A DNA stretch of 64,000 nt from Sphingobacteriales bacterium (GCA_016711295.1 JADJTE010000005.1:186001-250000); one strand, 5' to 3'; numbered from the stretch's first letter, positions 40,765 to 50,118 are shown. Made by a program: numbers and translations. Notes: generated from the letters alone by a model not told the origin.

Positions 40765-42153
40765 ATGTTTGATTTACCTACAGGGCTTTCCTTTTTATTG
40801 CTGCTTTGTATTGTCATTGTCTGCTTATTTGAGTTTATCAATGGCTTTCACGATACCGCTAACGCTGTTGCTACGGTTATCTATACCAATACACTCAAAC
40901 CTTGGCACGCCGTTATATGGTCAGGTCTATGGAATTTTCTGGGCGTATTGGCGGGCGGAGTAGCCGTAGCAATGGGTATTGCCAATTTGTTGCCCGTCGA
41001 TGTGCTGATGGAGCAAGGTATAGCCCATAATGTGGCGATGGTGATGGCTATTTTGGTAGCCGCTATTGCTTGGAATTTGGGTACTTGGTATTTTGGTATC
41101 CCTTGTTCAAGCTCGCATACCCTCATCGGGTCTATCTTGGGCGTAGGCATCGTATTTGCCCGCTTGCCCGAAAACGTAACGGGTATAGGCGTTAATTGGC
41201 AAAAAGCTATCGATATAGGCATGTCTCTGCTCATTTCGCCTTTATTTGGGTTTAGCGTTGCTATTATGCTGATGTTTATTCTGCGCACAATTATTCAGAA
41301 CAAGGAGATTTTTAAAGAACCCAACCCCGAAGGCACGCCGCCTACTTGGATTCGGGCTATTTTGATAGCTACTTGTACGGGAGTTAGTTTTGCGCACGGG
41401 TCCAATGACGGACAAAAAGGCGTGGGTTTGATGCTCATTATCCTGATGACATTTTTGCCCTTACAGTTTGCGCTCAATCCCAAATTTGATGCGCTTGCTG
41501 CGAGTGCTGCTGTGAACAACATTGAACAGATTGTACAAAAAAATGCTCAAAAGGGTAGTATTGCCCCTGCCGAACTCAGCAAAGCGGGCGAGGCTATTGC
41601 TAGCCTGAAACAGGATATCAGCACGTTTGACAAAGATAATTCCAAAAGTAAATTTGCCATTCGCAAACGCATTCAGTTATTAGACAAAAAAATGAAGGTA
41701 TTTTTGGAATTTCCGGGCTTAATCAGCGAATCTGCCGACCGCAAACAGATAAAAGACAACCTCGGACAGCTAAAAACCTACACCGATTTTGCGCCTTATT
41801 GGATAGTAGTTGTTATTGCCTTGTCTTTGGGTTTGGGCACGATGTTTGGTTGGAAGCGCATTGTCGTCACTATCGGCGAAAAAATAGGCAAACGCCACAT
41901 GACGTATGCCGAAGGAGCTACCGCCGAATTGGTAGCAGCCAGCACCATTGGTTTATCTACTTACTACGGCTTGCCTGTCAGCACTACCCAAGTATTATCG
42001 TCAGGCGTAGCGGGCGGTATGGTGGCATCCAAAGGGGTCAAAAACCTACAAGCCGCCACAATACAAAATATTGCATTAGCTTGGATACTTACTTTGCCCG
42101 TAACTATTGCCTTGTCGGGTGGTTTGTACTTGCTGTTCAGGGCATTTATATAA
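40765..42153 (+). CDS. pit: PiT-family inorganic phosphate transporter
   Basis: Inner-membrane cation-coupled phosphate permease. The ATG at 40765 (MFDLPTGLSF) is chosen over an in-frame ATG at 40741 because hydrophobic helix 1 begins there. PiT signatures are in both halves: GFHDTANAVATVIYT in the N-half and FAHGSNDGQKGVG plus STTQVLSSGVAGGM in the C-half. A large hydrophilic central loop (about residues 240-335) lies between TM bundles, normal for bacterial PiT. The reading frame is intact, 462 residues. A strong terminator follows 24 bases after the stop. Confidence 0.93.
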   Translation: MFDLPTGLSFLLLLCIVIVCLFEFINGFHDTANAVATVIYTNTLKPWHAVIWSGLWNFLGVLAGGVAVAMGIANLLPVDVLMEQGIAHNVAMVMAILVAAIAWNLGTWYFGIPCSSSHTLIGSILGVGIVFARLPENVTGIGVNWQKAIDIGMSLLISPLFGFSVAIMLMFILRTIIQNKEIFKEPNPEGTPPTWIRAILIATCTGVSFAHGSNDGQKGVGLMLIILMTFLPLQFALNPKFDALAASAAVNNIEQIVQKNAQKGSIAPAELSKAGEAIASLKQDISTFDKDNSKSKFAIRKRIQLLDKKMKVFLEFPGLISESADRKQIKDNLGQLKTYTDFAPYWIVVVIALSLGLGTMFGWKRIVVTIGEKIGKRHMTYAEGATAELVAASTIGLSTYYGLPVSTTQVLSSGVAGGMVASKGVKNLQAATIQNIALAWILTLPVTIALSGGLYLLFRAFI

Positions 42154-42177
42154 ACACGAGCCTGCTTAGAATGTGAT

Positions 42178-42212
42178 AAGCCCTATCGGGATGGATACCG
42201 ATAGGGCTTTAT
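42178..42212 (+). terminator. Terminator hairpin after phosphate transporter
   Basis: Perfect 12-bp stem AAGCCCTATCGG (42178-42189) with CCGATAGGGCTT (42198-42209), 8-base loop, then TTTATT. Lies in the convergent space before the sigma-factor gene and may serve both. Confidence 0.75.
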
Positions 42213-42266
42213 TATGCGATAAAAGGACTGTATCTTATACAAGCGGGCTTGGGGGGCTAATACCAC

Positions 42267-42785
42267 TCAATTTTTGAGGGCATACCCTGTATTCTCTAAG
42301 CGGCGCTTGAGGTCTTTTCGGGCAAAGAAAATACGGCTTTTGACCGTACCGAGCGGCAGGTGTAAGCTATCGGCTATTTCTTGGTATTTATAGCCATTGT
42401 GGTGCATCATAAACGGAATGCGATAGTCGTCGCTAAGGCTGTTAATGGCGTGGCTGAGGTCTTGCAATACAAAACTGCTTTCGGCGCGGTTGTCTGTTAT
42501 CTCGCCCGGAGCATTGAGCAAATACAAATTGTCTGTTGTATCGATAATCGTATTGCGCTTGGTGCGCCGACGGTAGCTGTTTATGAAAATATTCTTCATA
42601 ATCGTAAATAGCCATGCCTTTAAGTTCGTACCTTCTGAATATTTTTCTTGGTTGGTCAAGGCGCGATAAACTGTCTCTTGCAAAAGATCTTGGGCATCGT
42701 CCATGTCTTTGGTCAGATTGATAGCATAAGGTTTCAAATTGACCGATAGATGTACAATAGTTTCGGGAAAATTGATGGCAGACAT
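42267..42785 (-). CDS. ECF-type RNA polymerase sigma factor
   Basis: Alternative sigma-70 factor. The ATG at 42785 (MSAINFPETIVHLSV) is preferred; an in-frame ATG at 42815 overlaps the -7 box of its own promoter. Region 2 includes DDAQDLLQETVYRAL and NLKAWLFTIMKNIFINSYRR; region 4 is SDDYRIPFMMHHNGYKYQEIADSLHLPLGTVKSRIFFARKDL (split here only for reading). 172 residues, typical ECF size. No anti-sigma gene is adjacent; the downstream neighbour converges. Its regulon cannot be inferred. Confidence 0.9.
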   Translation of the reverse strand: MSAINFPETIVHLSVNLKPYAINLTKDMDDAQDLLQETVYRALTNQEKYSEGTNLKAWLFTIMKNIFINSYRRRTKRNTIIDTTDNLYLLNAPGEITDNRAESSFVLQDLSHAINSLSDDYRIPFMMHHNGYKYQEIADSLHLPLGTVKSRIFFARKDLKRRLENTGYALKN

Positions 42786-42812
42786 AATACTACTTGTTTT
42801 AGTTTGACACCC

Positions 42813-42820
42813 CAAAGATA
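42813..42820 (-). promoter_or_regulatory. Putative -7 box of sigma-factor promoter
   Basis: TATCTTTG on the minus strand, 28 bases before the ATG at 42785, matching TAnnTTTG; it argues against a start at 42815. Confidence 0.5.
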
Positions 42821-43138
42821 GGGCTTTTATCTTAAACCATCTAATCTTTTGTCTAATTTTTTTTCATCAAAAATAAACAGATATAGACTTTCTGAACTTT
42901 CAGAAATGAATGAAAAGCCTGTAAACTACTGATTTTCAATACCTTATAGTTATAAAATTCTATTCGGGCTATTGTTTTTCCCGCATACCGAAATAACCTT
43001 TTTTAACAGCATTGTTTAAGATATTATGCCTATTGCTTAGACGCAAAAAAGGAGAATGTCATTTTTCGAATAAGCTAAAATTTTGTGCCAAAACGATAAT
43101 TTAAGCACTCCAAAAAGTATATACTGATAAAAAAACCT
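42821..43138. other. AT-rich intergenic region between divergent genes
   Basis: About 320 bases between the sigma factor and the next gene. Apart from the two -7 boxes at its edges, nothing is seen: no RNA gene, repeat or additional reading frame. Confidence 0.5.
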
Positions 43139-43146
43139 TAACTTTG
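43139..43146 (+). promoter_or_regulatory. Putative -7 box of hypothetical membrane protein gene
   Basis: TAACTTTG, a match to TAnnTTTG, 50 bases before the ATG at 43196. Transcription would start close to or after an alternative ATG at 43157, favouring the downstream start. Confidence 0.5.
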
Positions 43147-43195
43147 CACTTGCGACTTGGGCAACTTTTTTCGCCCCTATGTTATTGATAGTTGT

Positions 43196-43903
43196 ATGAA
43201 TTTAAACGTCATTGCTACCGCTGTACTCATCGGCTTAATATTGATGGTGGTGGTCACGTCGCCCGCCATGACCTTAGTATTAGGTGCTTGCTTAGTGGGT
43301 GTATATTGGGGTGTTAGTCGAGGTATTGAATATATCAACGACCGAACCATTGCGCAGTTTGCCGCCATGAATGCCCAACTCAAGATAGCTCTTTCTGTGC
43401 CTGCACGCAAAGCATTCAATTTGGCGTGGAGCTACCCCAGCCTGAAAGGACGCTATTTGGAGCGCGACCTGAGCATCTCGATGAAAAACAAAGATATGGC
43501 GGGTATGAGTGTCCCTTATACATCTATGTCAATAGACGCATTACGACACAGAGGCGTAACGCTCGAGATTAGCTCCGAAACATTAGGTTCGACCCTCAAA
43601 AAAATGATAGGAAAACAGGACGTACTTACGGGTGATATCGATTTTGACCGCCGATTTTTGATTAAAACGAATAACCAAAAATTTATCAAGGACTTGTTAG
43701 ACGAAGAAATTCGCGATATTCTCAAAAAAGAGGTCTTTTTGAAAATGGGCACTCTAAGCCTCAAAGACAGCGAATTGTGCTACGAAGAACAAATAGTGGT
43801 CAATACGGATAATGAACGCCGCCGAATGGAAAATATCTTGTTGGTGATGTATATGCTTGCCAAACGCATGGATTATATGCGCGATGGCAAAATTGCGAAA
43901 TAA
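43196..43903 (+). CDS. Membrane-anchored protein of unknown function
   Basis: 235 residues from the ATG at 43196 (MNLNVIATAVLIGLILMVVV). Two closely spaced hydrophobic segments (about residues 4-20 and 25-43) form an N-terminal hairpin anchor, followed by a cytoplasmic alpha/beta domain of about 190 residues (e.g. GVTLEISSETLGSTLKKMIG, DFDRRFLIKTNNQKFIKDLL). No recognised family. The layout resembles single-domain membrane-tethered proteins, but no catalytic motif is visible. No gene follows for 570 bases of repeats. Confidence 0.65.
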   Translation: MNLNVIATAVLIGLILMVVVTSPAMTLVLGACLVGVYWGVSRGIEYINDRTIAQFAAMNAQLKIALSVPARKAFNLAWSYPSLKGRYLERDLSISMKNKDMAGMSVPYTSMSIDALRHRGVTLEISSETLGSTLKKMIGKQDVLTGDIDFDRRFLIKTNNQKFIKDLLDEEIRDILKKEVFLKMGTLSLKDSELCYEEQIVVNTDNERRRMENILLVMYMLAKRMDYMRDGKIAK

Positions 43904-43906
43904 CCA

Positions 43907-44200
43907 CCAAGCCATTAGTGGTTAGTGGTTAGTGGTTAGTGGTTAGTGATTAGTGGGTAGTGATTAGTGGGTAGTGGTTTAAAGTTTGGTCAATGCTGCT
44001 TTGTGGCAAGGGCGCGAGCCAGATATTCCCGTTAATTTTTTACTCAAAATTAGAAACCAAGCCATTAGTGGGTAGTGGTTAGTGATTAGTGGTTAGTGGT
44101 TAGTGATTAGTGGTTTAAATCTTGGTCAATGCTGCTTTGTGGCAAGGGCGCGAGCAAGATGTTCCCATTAATTTTTTACTCAAAATTAGAAGCCACTAAT
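43907..44200. repeat. Two copies of a 140-bp unit carrying TTAGTGG heptamer arrays
   Basis: Each copy begins with CCAAGCCATTAGTGG, a run of TTAGTGG/TTAGTGA/GTAGTGG heptamers, then TTTAAA and a conserved 80-base tail containing GGTCAATGCTGCTTTGTGGC and ATTTTTTACTCAAAATTAGA. Copy 1 is about 43907-44055, copy 2 about 44056-44196. Non-coding. Confidence 0.8.
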
Positions 44201-44228
44201 AAAAAAACCGACAATAAGCATTTTTTAA

Positions 44229-44398
44229 GCCCCTTCGGGGCGACATCCTAATAGAAAACAGAGGCAGCCTAGCCACAAAAGCCCCGTAGGGGCGACCTGC
44301 TAATAGAAAATAAAGACGGTCTAGCGACAAAAGCCCCATAGGGGCGACCTGCTAATAGAAAATAAAGACGGTCTAGCGACAAAAGCCCCGTAGGGGGC
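44229..44398. repeat. 52-bp repeat with GCCCC-GTA-GGGGC hairpins, four hairpins
   Basis: Hairpins start at 44229 (GCCCCTTCGGGGC), 44281 (GCCCCGTAGGGGC), 44333 (GCCCCATAGGGGC) and 44385 (GCCCCGTAGGGGGC), exactly 52 bases apart. The spacers are near identical and contain CTAATAGAAAATAAAGAC. Stem bases are constant while the three-base loop varies. Non-coding. Confidence 0.85.
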
Positions 44399-44472
44399 GA
44401 TATACTAATGGTCTGTGTATAAATTGTAGCAAGGGCTCAAAATTAAAAAATCACACCACTAGAACGCAGGGT

Positions 44473-45219
44473 TTATAGGCTAACTAATGATGCCGTAGCT
44501 GCCTTGATTTGTGGAGTTTGTATAGGTACGACTAAATCGGCTTGGGGCGCAAAACCGTGAAAAACGCCGTAATGGGCAATAATCCAATCATAGGTGGCTA
44601 CTTCGTCGAGGCGGAAACCGTTGTGGCTGGCTTCGTAAATGAGCATCGGATTATAATAGGTCGAGTCGCAATGGCTACAATAGGTGTTATGGGGCAGTAG
44701 AAAGCCTCCGAATTCTACCGCTATATCGCCGTCAATATCGGTATAGCTGCTATCGAACATCGGCAGGGTGTCTTGTTGTAAAATGCCTGTATGGTTGGCT
44801 ATTAGGCGCAATACGGTGCTGTGTTCGTAACCCTGTGCTACACTCAGCAGTATTTCGTATCGGTTGCTACTGATAGGGCGCACCAAAGGCAGAATGCCTT
44901 GGGCTGTGCTGAACAAATGATTGGTATCGGCAAAAATAGCTCGCCCTTTGGCATAAACCGTCAAATGGTGTTGTAATAGATTGTCGCCGATTAGCATCGA
45001 TTCGGCATTGATGGTGATATCGCCGTTTTGCATCTTGCCCAACGTGACTGCCTTGCCCAATGTTGTTCCTACGGTGGTGCTTGTGTTGATGCTGCTATTT
45101 GCCTTAGTATCGGCGAGGGGCGTGGTCGAGTTATTGTTCGGGCTGCGGTTTGCCCAAGCGGTAACTAAAACGATGCCGCATAGGGCACTGAATAACAAAC
45201 TGGCTAATTGTCGGCGCAT
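44473..45219 (-). CDS. Exported protein of unknown function
   Basis: 248 residues with an N-terminal signal peptide or anchor (LASLLFSALCGIVLVTAWA), then a Ser/Thr/Asn-rich linker and a globular domain containing DSSYTDIDGDIAVEFGGFLL and HCDSTYYNPMLIYEASHNG. Three cysteine/histidine-type residues (CSHC) may bind metal, but this is speculative. No family recognised. It starts 18 bases after the phhB stop on the same strand, so the two are likely co-transcribed. Confidence 0.65.
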   Translation of the reverse strand: MRRQLASLLFSALCGIVLVTAWANRSPNNNSTTPLADTKANSSINTSTTVGTTLGKAVTLGKMQNGDITINAESMLIGDNLLQHHLTVYAKGRAIFADTNHLFSTAQGILPLVRPISSNRYEILLSVAQGYEHSTVLRLIANHTGILQQDTLPMFDSSYTDIDGDIAVEFGGFLLPHNTYCSHCDSTYYNPMLIYEASHNGFRLDEVATYDWIIAHYGVFHGFAPQADLVVPIQTPQIKAATASLVSL

Positions 45220-45237
45220 ATCGATGGTTGGGGGGGA

Positions 45238-45474
45238 TTAAGGAATCAGCAAAAGGTCGATGGCGGCAGATAGGCGGTGGTCTTTTTCGGTTACGGTATT
45301 GCCTGCGTCGTGGGTATTGAGGCGCAACTCAACGCGGTTATAGGTATTGATAATTTGCGGGTGGTGGTTGTGTTTTTCTGCTACCATAGCCACTTGTACG
45401 AGAAATGCGAAGGCTTCGGTAAAATCCTTGAACAAGAACGTTCGAGTTAGATAATTGTCGGTATTTGTCCACAT
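45238..45474 (-). CDS. phhB: 4a-hydroxytetrahydrobiopterin dehydratase
   Basis: Recycles the pterin cofactor (pterin-4a-carbinolamine dehydratase, PCD/DCoH). The ATG at 45474 (MWTNTDNYLTRTFLFKDF) gives 78 residues. The family motif is present: AEKHNHHPQIINTYNRVEL with the catalytic HH, then THDAG and VTEKDHRLSAAIDLL. Upstream in-frame ATG at 45543 would add an Arg-rich leader and is rejected. A MITE-like element lies in its 5' region. No phenylalanine hydroxylase is in the window. Confidence 0.9.
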   Translation of the reverse strand: MWTNTDNYLTRTFLFKDFTEAFAFLVQVAMVAEKHNHHPQIINTYNRVELRLNTHDAGNTVTEKDHRLSAAIDLLLIP

Positions 45475-45546
45475 AAAGGCGAAAAAAAATAAACGGTGAA
45501 AAAAACGCACGCGCTCGGAACGGCGATGCAATATTATAGGCAAAAG

Positions 45547-45658
45547 GTAACTATTTAGGGTATAGGGTTTTGGGTATGGGGTAATGAGTAATACTTATCT
45601 AATAATGCCTGACATCGCTGCATATTCGATTAGTTCCCCTTACAAGCTAAATAGTTAC
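45547..45658. mobile_element. MITE-like element A, copy 2 (112 bp)
   Basis: Perfect 12-bp terminal inverted repeats GTAACTATTTAG and CTAAATAGTTAC, flanked by the identical 8-bp direct repeat GGCAAAAG at 45539-45546 and 45659-45666. The interior is nearly identical to copy 1. It contains no gene and lies between phhB and its -7 box. Confidence 0.9.
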
Positions 45659-45660
45659 GG

Positions 45661-45668
45661 CAAAAGTA
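45661..45668 (-). promoter_or_regulatory. Putative -7 box of phhB promoter, displaced by a MITE-like insertion
   Basis: Reads TACTTTTG on the minus strand (TAnnTTTG), partly inside the 8-bp target duplication of element A copy 2. Before insertion it would have been about 75 bases from the phhB start; it is now about 187. Confidence 0.45.
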
Positions 45669-45940
45669 CGACAATTGCGGCAAACTGCTAATGATGTGCG
45701 GCAAAATCTGTCCAAGACCTAAAAAAGCGTACTCTAAATAGCTATGTATTTGACTAATTTTGTACCTTGTCGGCTATTAATTACGGACTTTTGCCGTATT
45801 TGTAGCCAAATTGAATTTTATTTCCTTGGAAACCGGTACGATGCGCCCCAAACGCGGGCTTGTGCTGTTTGTGTCCATCTATTTTTGCTCGTGCTGCGCG
45901 TTCAAACATATCATTTCGTTAATTTTACATAATTCACATT

Positions 45941-47418
45941 ATGTCTATTTTTAGGAAAAAAAGTTTGCCCGACTTATTGGAAGAAAGCCGTGCCCAAGGA
46001 GAAGGGACGCTCAAAAGGCACTTAGGTGCTATTGGGCTGATATTATTGGGTATTGGTGCTATTATTGGCGCGGGCTTATTTGTGCGTACTGCTGCTGCTG
46101 CTGCTGATAGTGCGGGCGCGGCGGTCACTATCTCGTTCATCATTGCTGCTGTTGGCTGTGCTTTTGCGGGGCTATGTTATGCCGAGTTTGCTTCGATGAT
46201 ACCTATTTCGGGTAGCGCGTATACCTATTCTTATGTTACGATGGGCGAGCTAATTGCTTGGATTATTGGCTGGGATTTGGTCTTGGAATATGCCTTGGGT
46301 GCGGCAACTGTCGCTGTGGCGTGGTCTGAATACCTCAATAAATTTTTGCATCAGACGGTTGGGTGGGAGATACCTTATGCTTGGTGCCATTCGCCGTTTC
46401 AGATTTCGCAGGCGGGCGAGCATGGCATTATAAATATGCCTGCATTATTGGTTTTGTTTCTCATTACGCTCATACTCATCAAGGGCATTCAGGAGTCGGC
46501 TTTGGTCAATGCTGTTATTGTGATTATTAAGGTAGCTATTGTTTTGTTGTTTATAGCCCTTGGCTGGCAATATATCAATGGGACTAATCATGTGCCTTAT
46601 ATTACGCAGGCATTTGATTATCCGCCCGATGCCAATGGCGCGATTAAGCATTTTGCGGGCGGCTGGATGGGTATTTTAGCGGGGGCGGGCACGGTGTTTT
46701 TTGCTTTTATCGGCTTTGACGCTGTGAGTACGGCGGCGCAAGAAACCAAAACCCCTCGCGCGATATGCCTATTGGTATTCTGGTAAGTTTGGCAATTTGT
46801 ACGATACTATACATCTTGTTTGCGCATGTTCTGACGGGGGTTGCCAATTTTAGAGAGTTCCAAATATCGGGCAAAGAGGCTTCGGTGACGTATGTCATCG
46901 AAACATACATGCAAAATTATTCGTGGTTGGCTACTTTTGTGACGGTTGCTATTTTGGCGGGTTTCTCGTCTGTTATTTTGGTCTTGTTATTAGGGCAGTC
47001 GCGGGTGTTTTATGCTATGTCGCGCGATGGTTTGTTGCCCTCTTTATTCGGCGATTTGCATCCTTCTTTCCGCACGCCTTATAAATCCAACATCATTTTA
47101 TTTCTGTTCGTAGCTGTTTTTGCTGCTTTTATTCCGGGCGAAGTAGTTGGCGATATGTGTAGTATTGGCACTTTGTTCGCCTTTGCTTTGGTGTCGGTGG
47201 GTATTATTATCATGCGCCGCACTAATCCCGACGCGCCTCGTGCGTTCAGAACGCCGTTTAGCCCTATATTTCCGCTTATCGGGGCGGGTGTTTGCCTGGC
47301 TATGATTTACGGCTTGGGTTGGGAAAATTGGTTGCGCTTGGGTGTGTGGTTAGCCTTGGGTTTTATTATCTATTTTGGATATAGCATTAAGCACAGCAAA
47401 CTGAACAAAAAGGCTTAG
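45941..47418 (+). CDS. APC-superfamily amino-acid permease (one frame break)
   Basis: Inner-membrane transporter with about 12 TM helices. The N-terminus carries the APC signature GLILLGIGAIIGAGLFVRTA (one residue differs in reading: IGLILLGIGAIIGAG), and GSAYTYSYVTMGELIAWIIG and FFAFIGFDAVSTAAQE are typical of the cationic amino-acid transporter (CAT) branch. One C is missing in the C4 run 46752-46755; restoring it joins ETKTPSRDMPIGILVSL. The restored protein is about 493 residues. Substrate not determined. Monocistronic by spacing. Confidence 0.88.
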
Positions 47419-47547
47419 AAAAAGTATGCCTAACTATTGCTAACTACATGACTTGGGGGAGAAATATTGCCAACATAAAAACAATATCACTATCATGCGA
47501 AGTAATTGCTTCGCGCTATTAGACAAATTTTTAGCATCGCATTATCT

Positions 47548-49341
47548 ATGCACCAAAATTATAACTACTTTATTGCCCGAATCCTTGTTTGTTGCTTGGG
47601 GATTTGGGCGGGCGGGCTAACTGCAATTGCCCAAGACATCAACCAACGGTGGATTAGTACCGACGGAGCAGTTTTATTGCGTTTTGTCGAGTCGCCTTTG
47701 GGCAACAAGTTTATCTACCAAAAAGATACCTTGCATTTGACGGGCGATTGGGTACGACAAGCCGACCAAGCGCAAGAACTGAGATTGGCGTATCGGTGGC
47801 AAGGTATGACTACCGATTCGATAGCCAAGATGGTGCTTGCCGAAGCCCCACCTACTGCCGACAGCACTGCGGCGGCGGCGGCTACGGCGGCTTTGCGCCA
47901 ACCCTACTTAGCTGCCCAAGCCTCGCAGCCTTTGCCTACGCGCGTCCGCATTAGCTCGTTGAGTGATGAGCAGCTATCGTTGCAGGCTGATGGTGCTTGG
48001 CAATTGTCGTTGCGCCAAGCCAACCCGCCTACTACGATGGATAAAGTGCTGAACAACAGTATTTTGCGCGGCATTATAGGTATTGTTTTTTTGTTGGCAG
48101 TATGTTATCTATTCAGCCGCAACCGACGGGCTATTGATTGGCGAACGGTGCTTAGTGCTATCGTATTGCAAGCCATTTTTGCGGTATTGATACTTAAAGT
48201 GCCTTTTGTGCGCATCATTTTCGAGTTCATATCGAGCTTCTTTGTCAAGATATTGGCGTTTACACGTGCAGGCTCCGAATTTTTGTTTTCGGGCTTGATT
48301 ACGCGCATGGACTCGGTGGGTTATATCTTTGCTTTTCAGGTATTGCCTACTGTTATTTTCTTTTCGGGCTTATCTTCGTTGCTATATTATTTGGGGTTTT
48401 TACAAAAGATAGTAAGTGGCTTTGCCTGGGTCATGAGCCGTACTATGCGCTTGTCGGGTGCAGAAAGTTTATCGGCGGCGGCTAATATCTTTATGGGGCA
48501 GACCGAAGCCCCTTTGCTCATCAAACCGTATGTGGCGCAAATGACGCGCTCCGAAATCTTGTGTGTTATGGTGGGCGGCATGGCTACGATAGCCGGCGGC
48601 GTTTTTGCTGCGTATGTGGGTTTTTTGGGGGGGACAGACCCCGCTCGGCAATTGCTGTTTGCTACCCATTTATTGTCGGCTTCTATCATGTCGGCTCCAG
48701 CTGCTATCATGGCATCGAAAATGTTGCTGCCCGAAACAGAGCCAATTGACGAAATTAGCCAAATATCGTCCGAAAAAATGGGGGCTAACCTGCTCGATGC
48801 TATTGCCAACGGCACTACCGAAGGCTTGAAACTGGCGGTGAATGTAGGCGCGATGTTGTTGGTATTTTTGGCATTGATGGCAATGGTCAATTCTATACTA
48901 TCTGACCTTATCGGGCATTATACGGGACTAAACGAACTCGTCAAATCGTGGACAAACGGCGAATATGCCAAATTGAACCTCGAATTTTTGTTTGGTGCCT
49001 TGGGTGCTCCTGTGGCGTGGCTTATCGGCACTCCTACCGAAGATATTATGTCGATAGGGCGCTTGTTGGGCGAAAAAACTATCATCAACGAGTTTGTCGC
49101 TTATACCTCTTTGGGTACGATGAAGGACGCGGGTACGCTTGTGAACCAAAAATCTATTATCATCGCCATTTATGCTTTATGTGGCTTTTCCAATTTTGGT
49201 TCTATTGGCATTCAGATTGGTGGAATTGGGTCATTAGCTCCTAACCAACGCCCTACTATTGCTGCCTTGGGCATGTTAGCTCTGTTAGGCGGTACGATAG
49301 CTTGCCTTATGACGGCTGTTATTGCAGGTATGTTATATTGA
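47548..49341 (+). CDS. Concentrative nucleoside transporter (CNT/NupC family) with periplasmic-type N-terminal domain
   Basis: Sodium- or proton-coupled nucleoside uptake. CNT core motifs: FQVLPTVIFFSGLSSLLYYLG, SLSAAANIFMGQTEAPLLIK, GGMATIAGGVFAAYVGFLGG, SASIMSAPAAIMASK and ALCGFSNFGSIGIQIGGIG. The ATG at 47548 (MHQNYNYFIAR) is chosen, giving 597 residues; a TTG at 47506 is less likely. Unlike NupC (about 400 residues), about 160 residues precede the membrane core: a signal-like segment ending AIAQ, then a beta-rich stretch (RWISTDGAVLLRFVESPLGN). Many Bacteroidota CNTs have such an extension. A strong terminator follows. Confidence 0.92.
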   Translation: MHQNYNYFIARILVCCLGIWAGGLTAIAQDINQRWISTDGAVLLRFVESPLGNKFIYQKDTLHLTGDWVRQADQAQELRLAYRWQGMTTDSIAKMVLAEAPPTADSTAAAAATAALRQPYLAAQASQPLPTRVRISSLSDEQLSLQADGAWQLSLRQANPPTTMDKVLNNSILRGIIGIVFLLAVCYLFSRNRRAIDWRTVLSAIVLQAIFAVLILKVPFVRIIFEFISSFFVKILAFTRAGSEFLFSGLITRMDSVGYIFAFQVLPTVIFFSGLSSLLYYLGFLQKIVSGFAWVMSRTMRLSGAESLSAAANIFMGQTEAPLLIKPYVAQMTRSEILCVMVGGMATIAGGVFAAYVGFLGGTDPARQLLFATHLLSASIMSAPAAIMASKMLLPETEPIDEISQISSEKMGANLLDAIANGTTEGLKLAVNVGAMLLVFLALMAMVNSILSDLIGHYTGLNELVKSWTNGEYAKLNLEFLFGALGAPVAWLIGTPTEDIMSIGRLLGEKTIINEFVAYTSLGTMKDAGTLVNQKSIIIAIYALCGFSNFGSIGIQIGGIGSLAPNQRPTIAALGMLALLGGTIACLMTAVIAGMLY

Positions 49342-49365
49342 TGACTTGATATTTGATACATAGTT

Positions 49366-49405
49366 CCGCCCCGCTTGTCTGTGACTAAGTGGGGCGGTTT
49401 TTTTT
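49366..49405 (+). terminator. Rho-independent terminator after nucleoside transporter
   Basis: CCGCCCC (49366-49372) pairs with GGGGCGG (49391-49397), followed by eight T residues, 25 bases after the stop. Confidence 0.8.
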
Positions 49406-49510
49406 ATGTTAAAACTAAGGAGCAGAGGCGAACAAAGGGGGCATATAGATGATTTGGTATGTATTTTTGGGAACAAAAATAGCCAAACGGTATTCGGATT
49501 GGGATATTGG

Positions 49511-50083
49511 GTGGGGTTTCGGCTTCGCTCAACCTGACTAATGGGGGTGGTAGTTGGGTTTCGGCTTCGCTCAACCTGACTAATGGGGGTGGTAGTTGGG
49601 TTTCGGCTTCGCTCAACCTGACTAATGGGGGTGGTAGTTGGGTTTCGGCTTCGCTCAACCTGACTAATGGGGGTGGTAGTTGGGTTTCGGCTTCGCTCGA
49701 CCTGACTAATGGAGGTGGTAGTCGGGTTTCGGCTTCGCTCAACCTGACTAATGGGGTGGTAGTTGGGTTTCGGCTTCGCTCAACCTGACTAATGGAGGTG
49801 GTAGTCGGGTTTCGGCTTCGCTCAACCTGACTAATGGAGGTGGTAGTCGGGTTTCGGCTGCGCTCAACCTGACTAATGGGGTAGTTGGGTTTCGGCTTCG
49901 CTCAACCTGACTAATGGGGGTAGTTGGGTTTCGGCTTCGCTCAACCTGACTAATGGGGGGGGTAGTTGGGTTTCGGCTTCGCTCAACCTGACTAATGGGG
50001 GGGGTAGTTGGGTTTCGGCTTCGCTCAACCTGACTAATTGGGGGGGTAGTTGGGTTTCGGCTTCACTCAACCTGACAATTTTG
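49511..50083. repeat. 42-bp tandem repeat array, about 14 copies
   Basis: Unit core GTTTCGGCTTCGCTCAACCT then GACTAATGGGGGTGGTAGTTGG. Most units are exactly 42 bases, a few 38-41. Because 42 is a multiple of three, both strands show 14-residue pseudo-peptides (VSASLNLTNGGGSW and LSEAETQLPPPLVR), but there is no start context, signal peptide or globular part and frames are lost where units shorten. Treated as non-coding. Confidence 0.88.
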
Positions 50084-50118
50084 CCATTTCGTTAGCAAAA
50101 TAGGTCATACAGTCGATA

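Noticed and set aside
43157..43195. Start of the hypothetical membrane protein at 43157
   Set aside because: It lies only 10 bases after the -7 box, at or before the expected transcript start, and adds residues not needed for the membrane segment.
45744..45932. 62-codon gene upstream of the permease
   Set aside because: Cys/Phe-rich chance frame ending just before the permease start, with no signal sequence or homology pattern.
49404..50070. Repeat proteins made of VSASLNLTNGGGSW (plus strand) or LSEAETQLPPPLVR (minus strand) units
   Set aside because: The peptides follow from a 42-bp DNA repeat being a multiple of three. The frames lack start context, signal or globular parts, and break where unit length changes.
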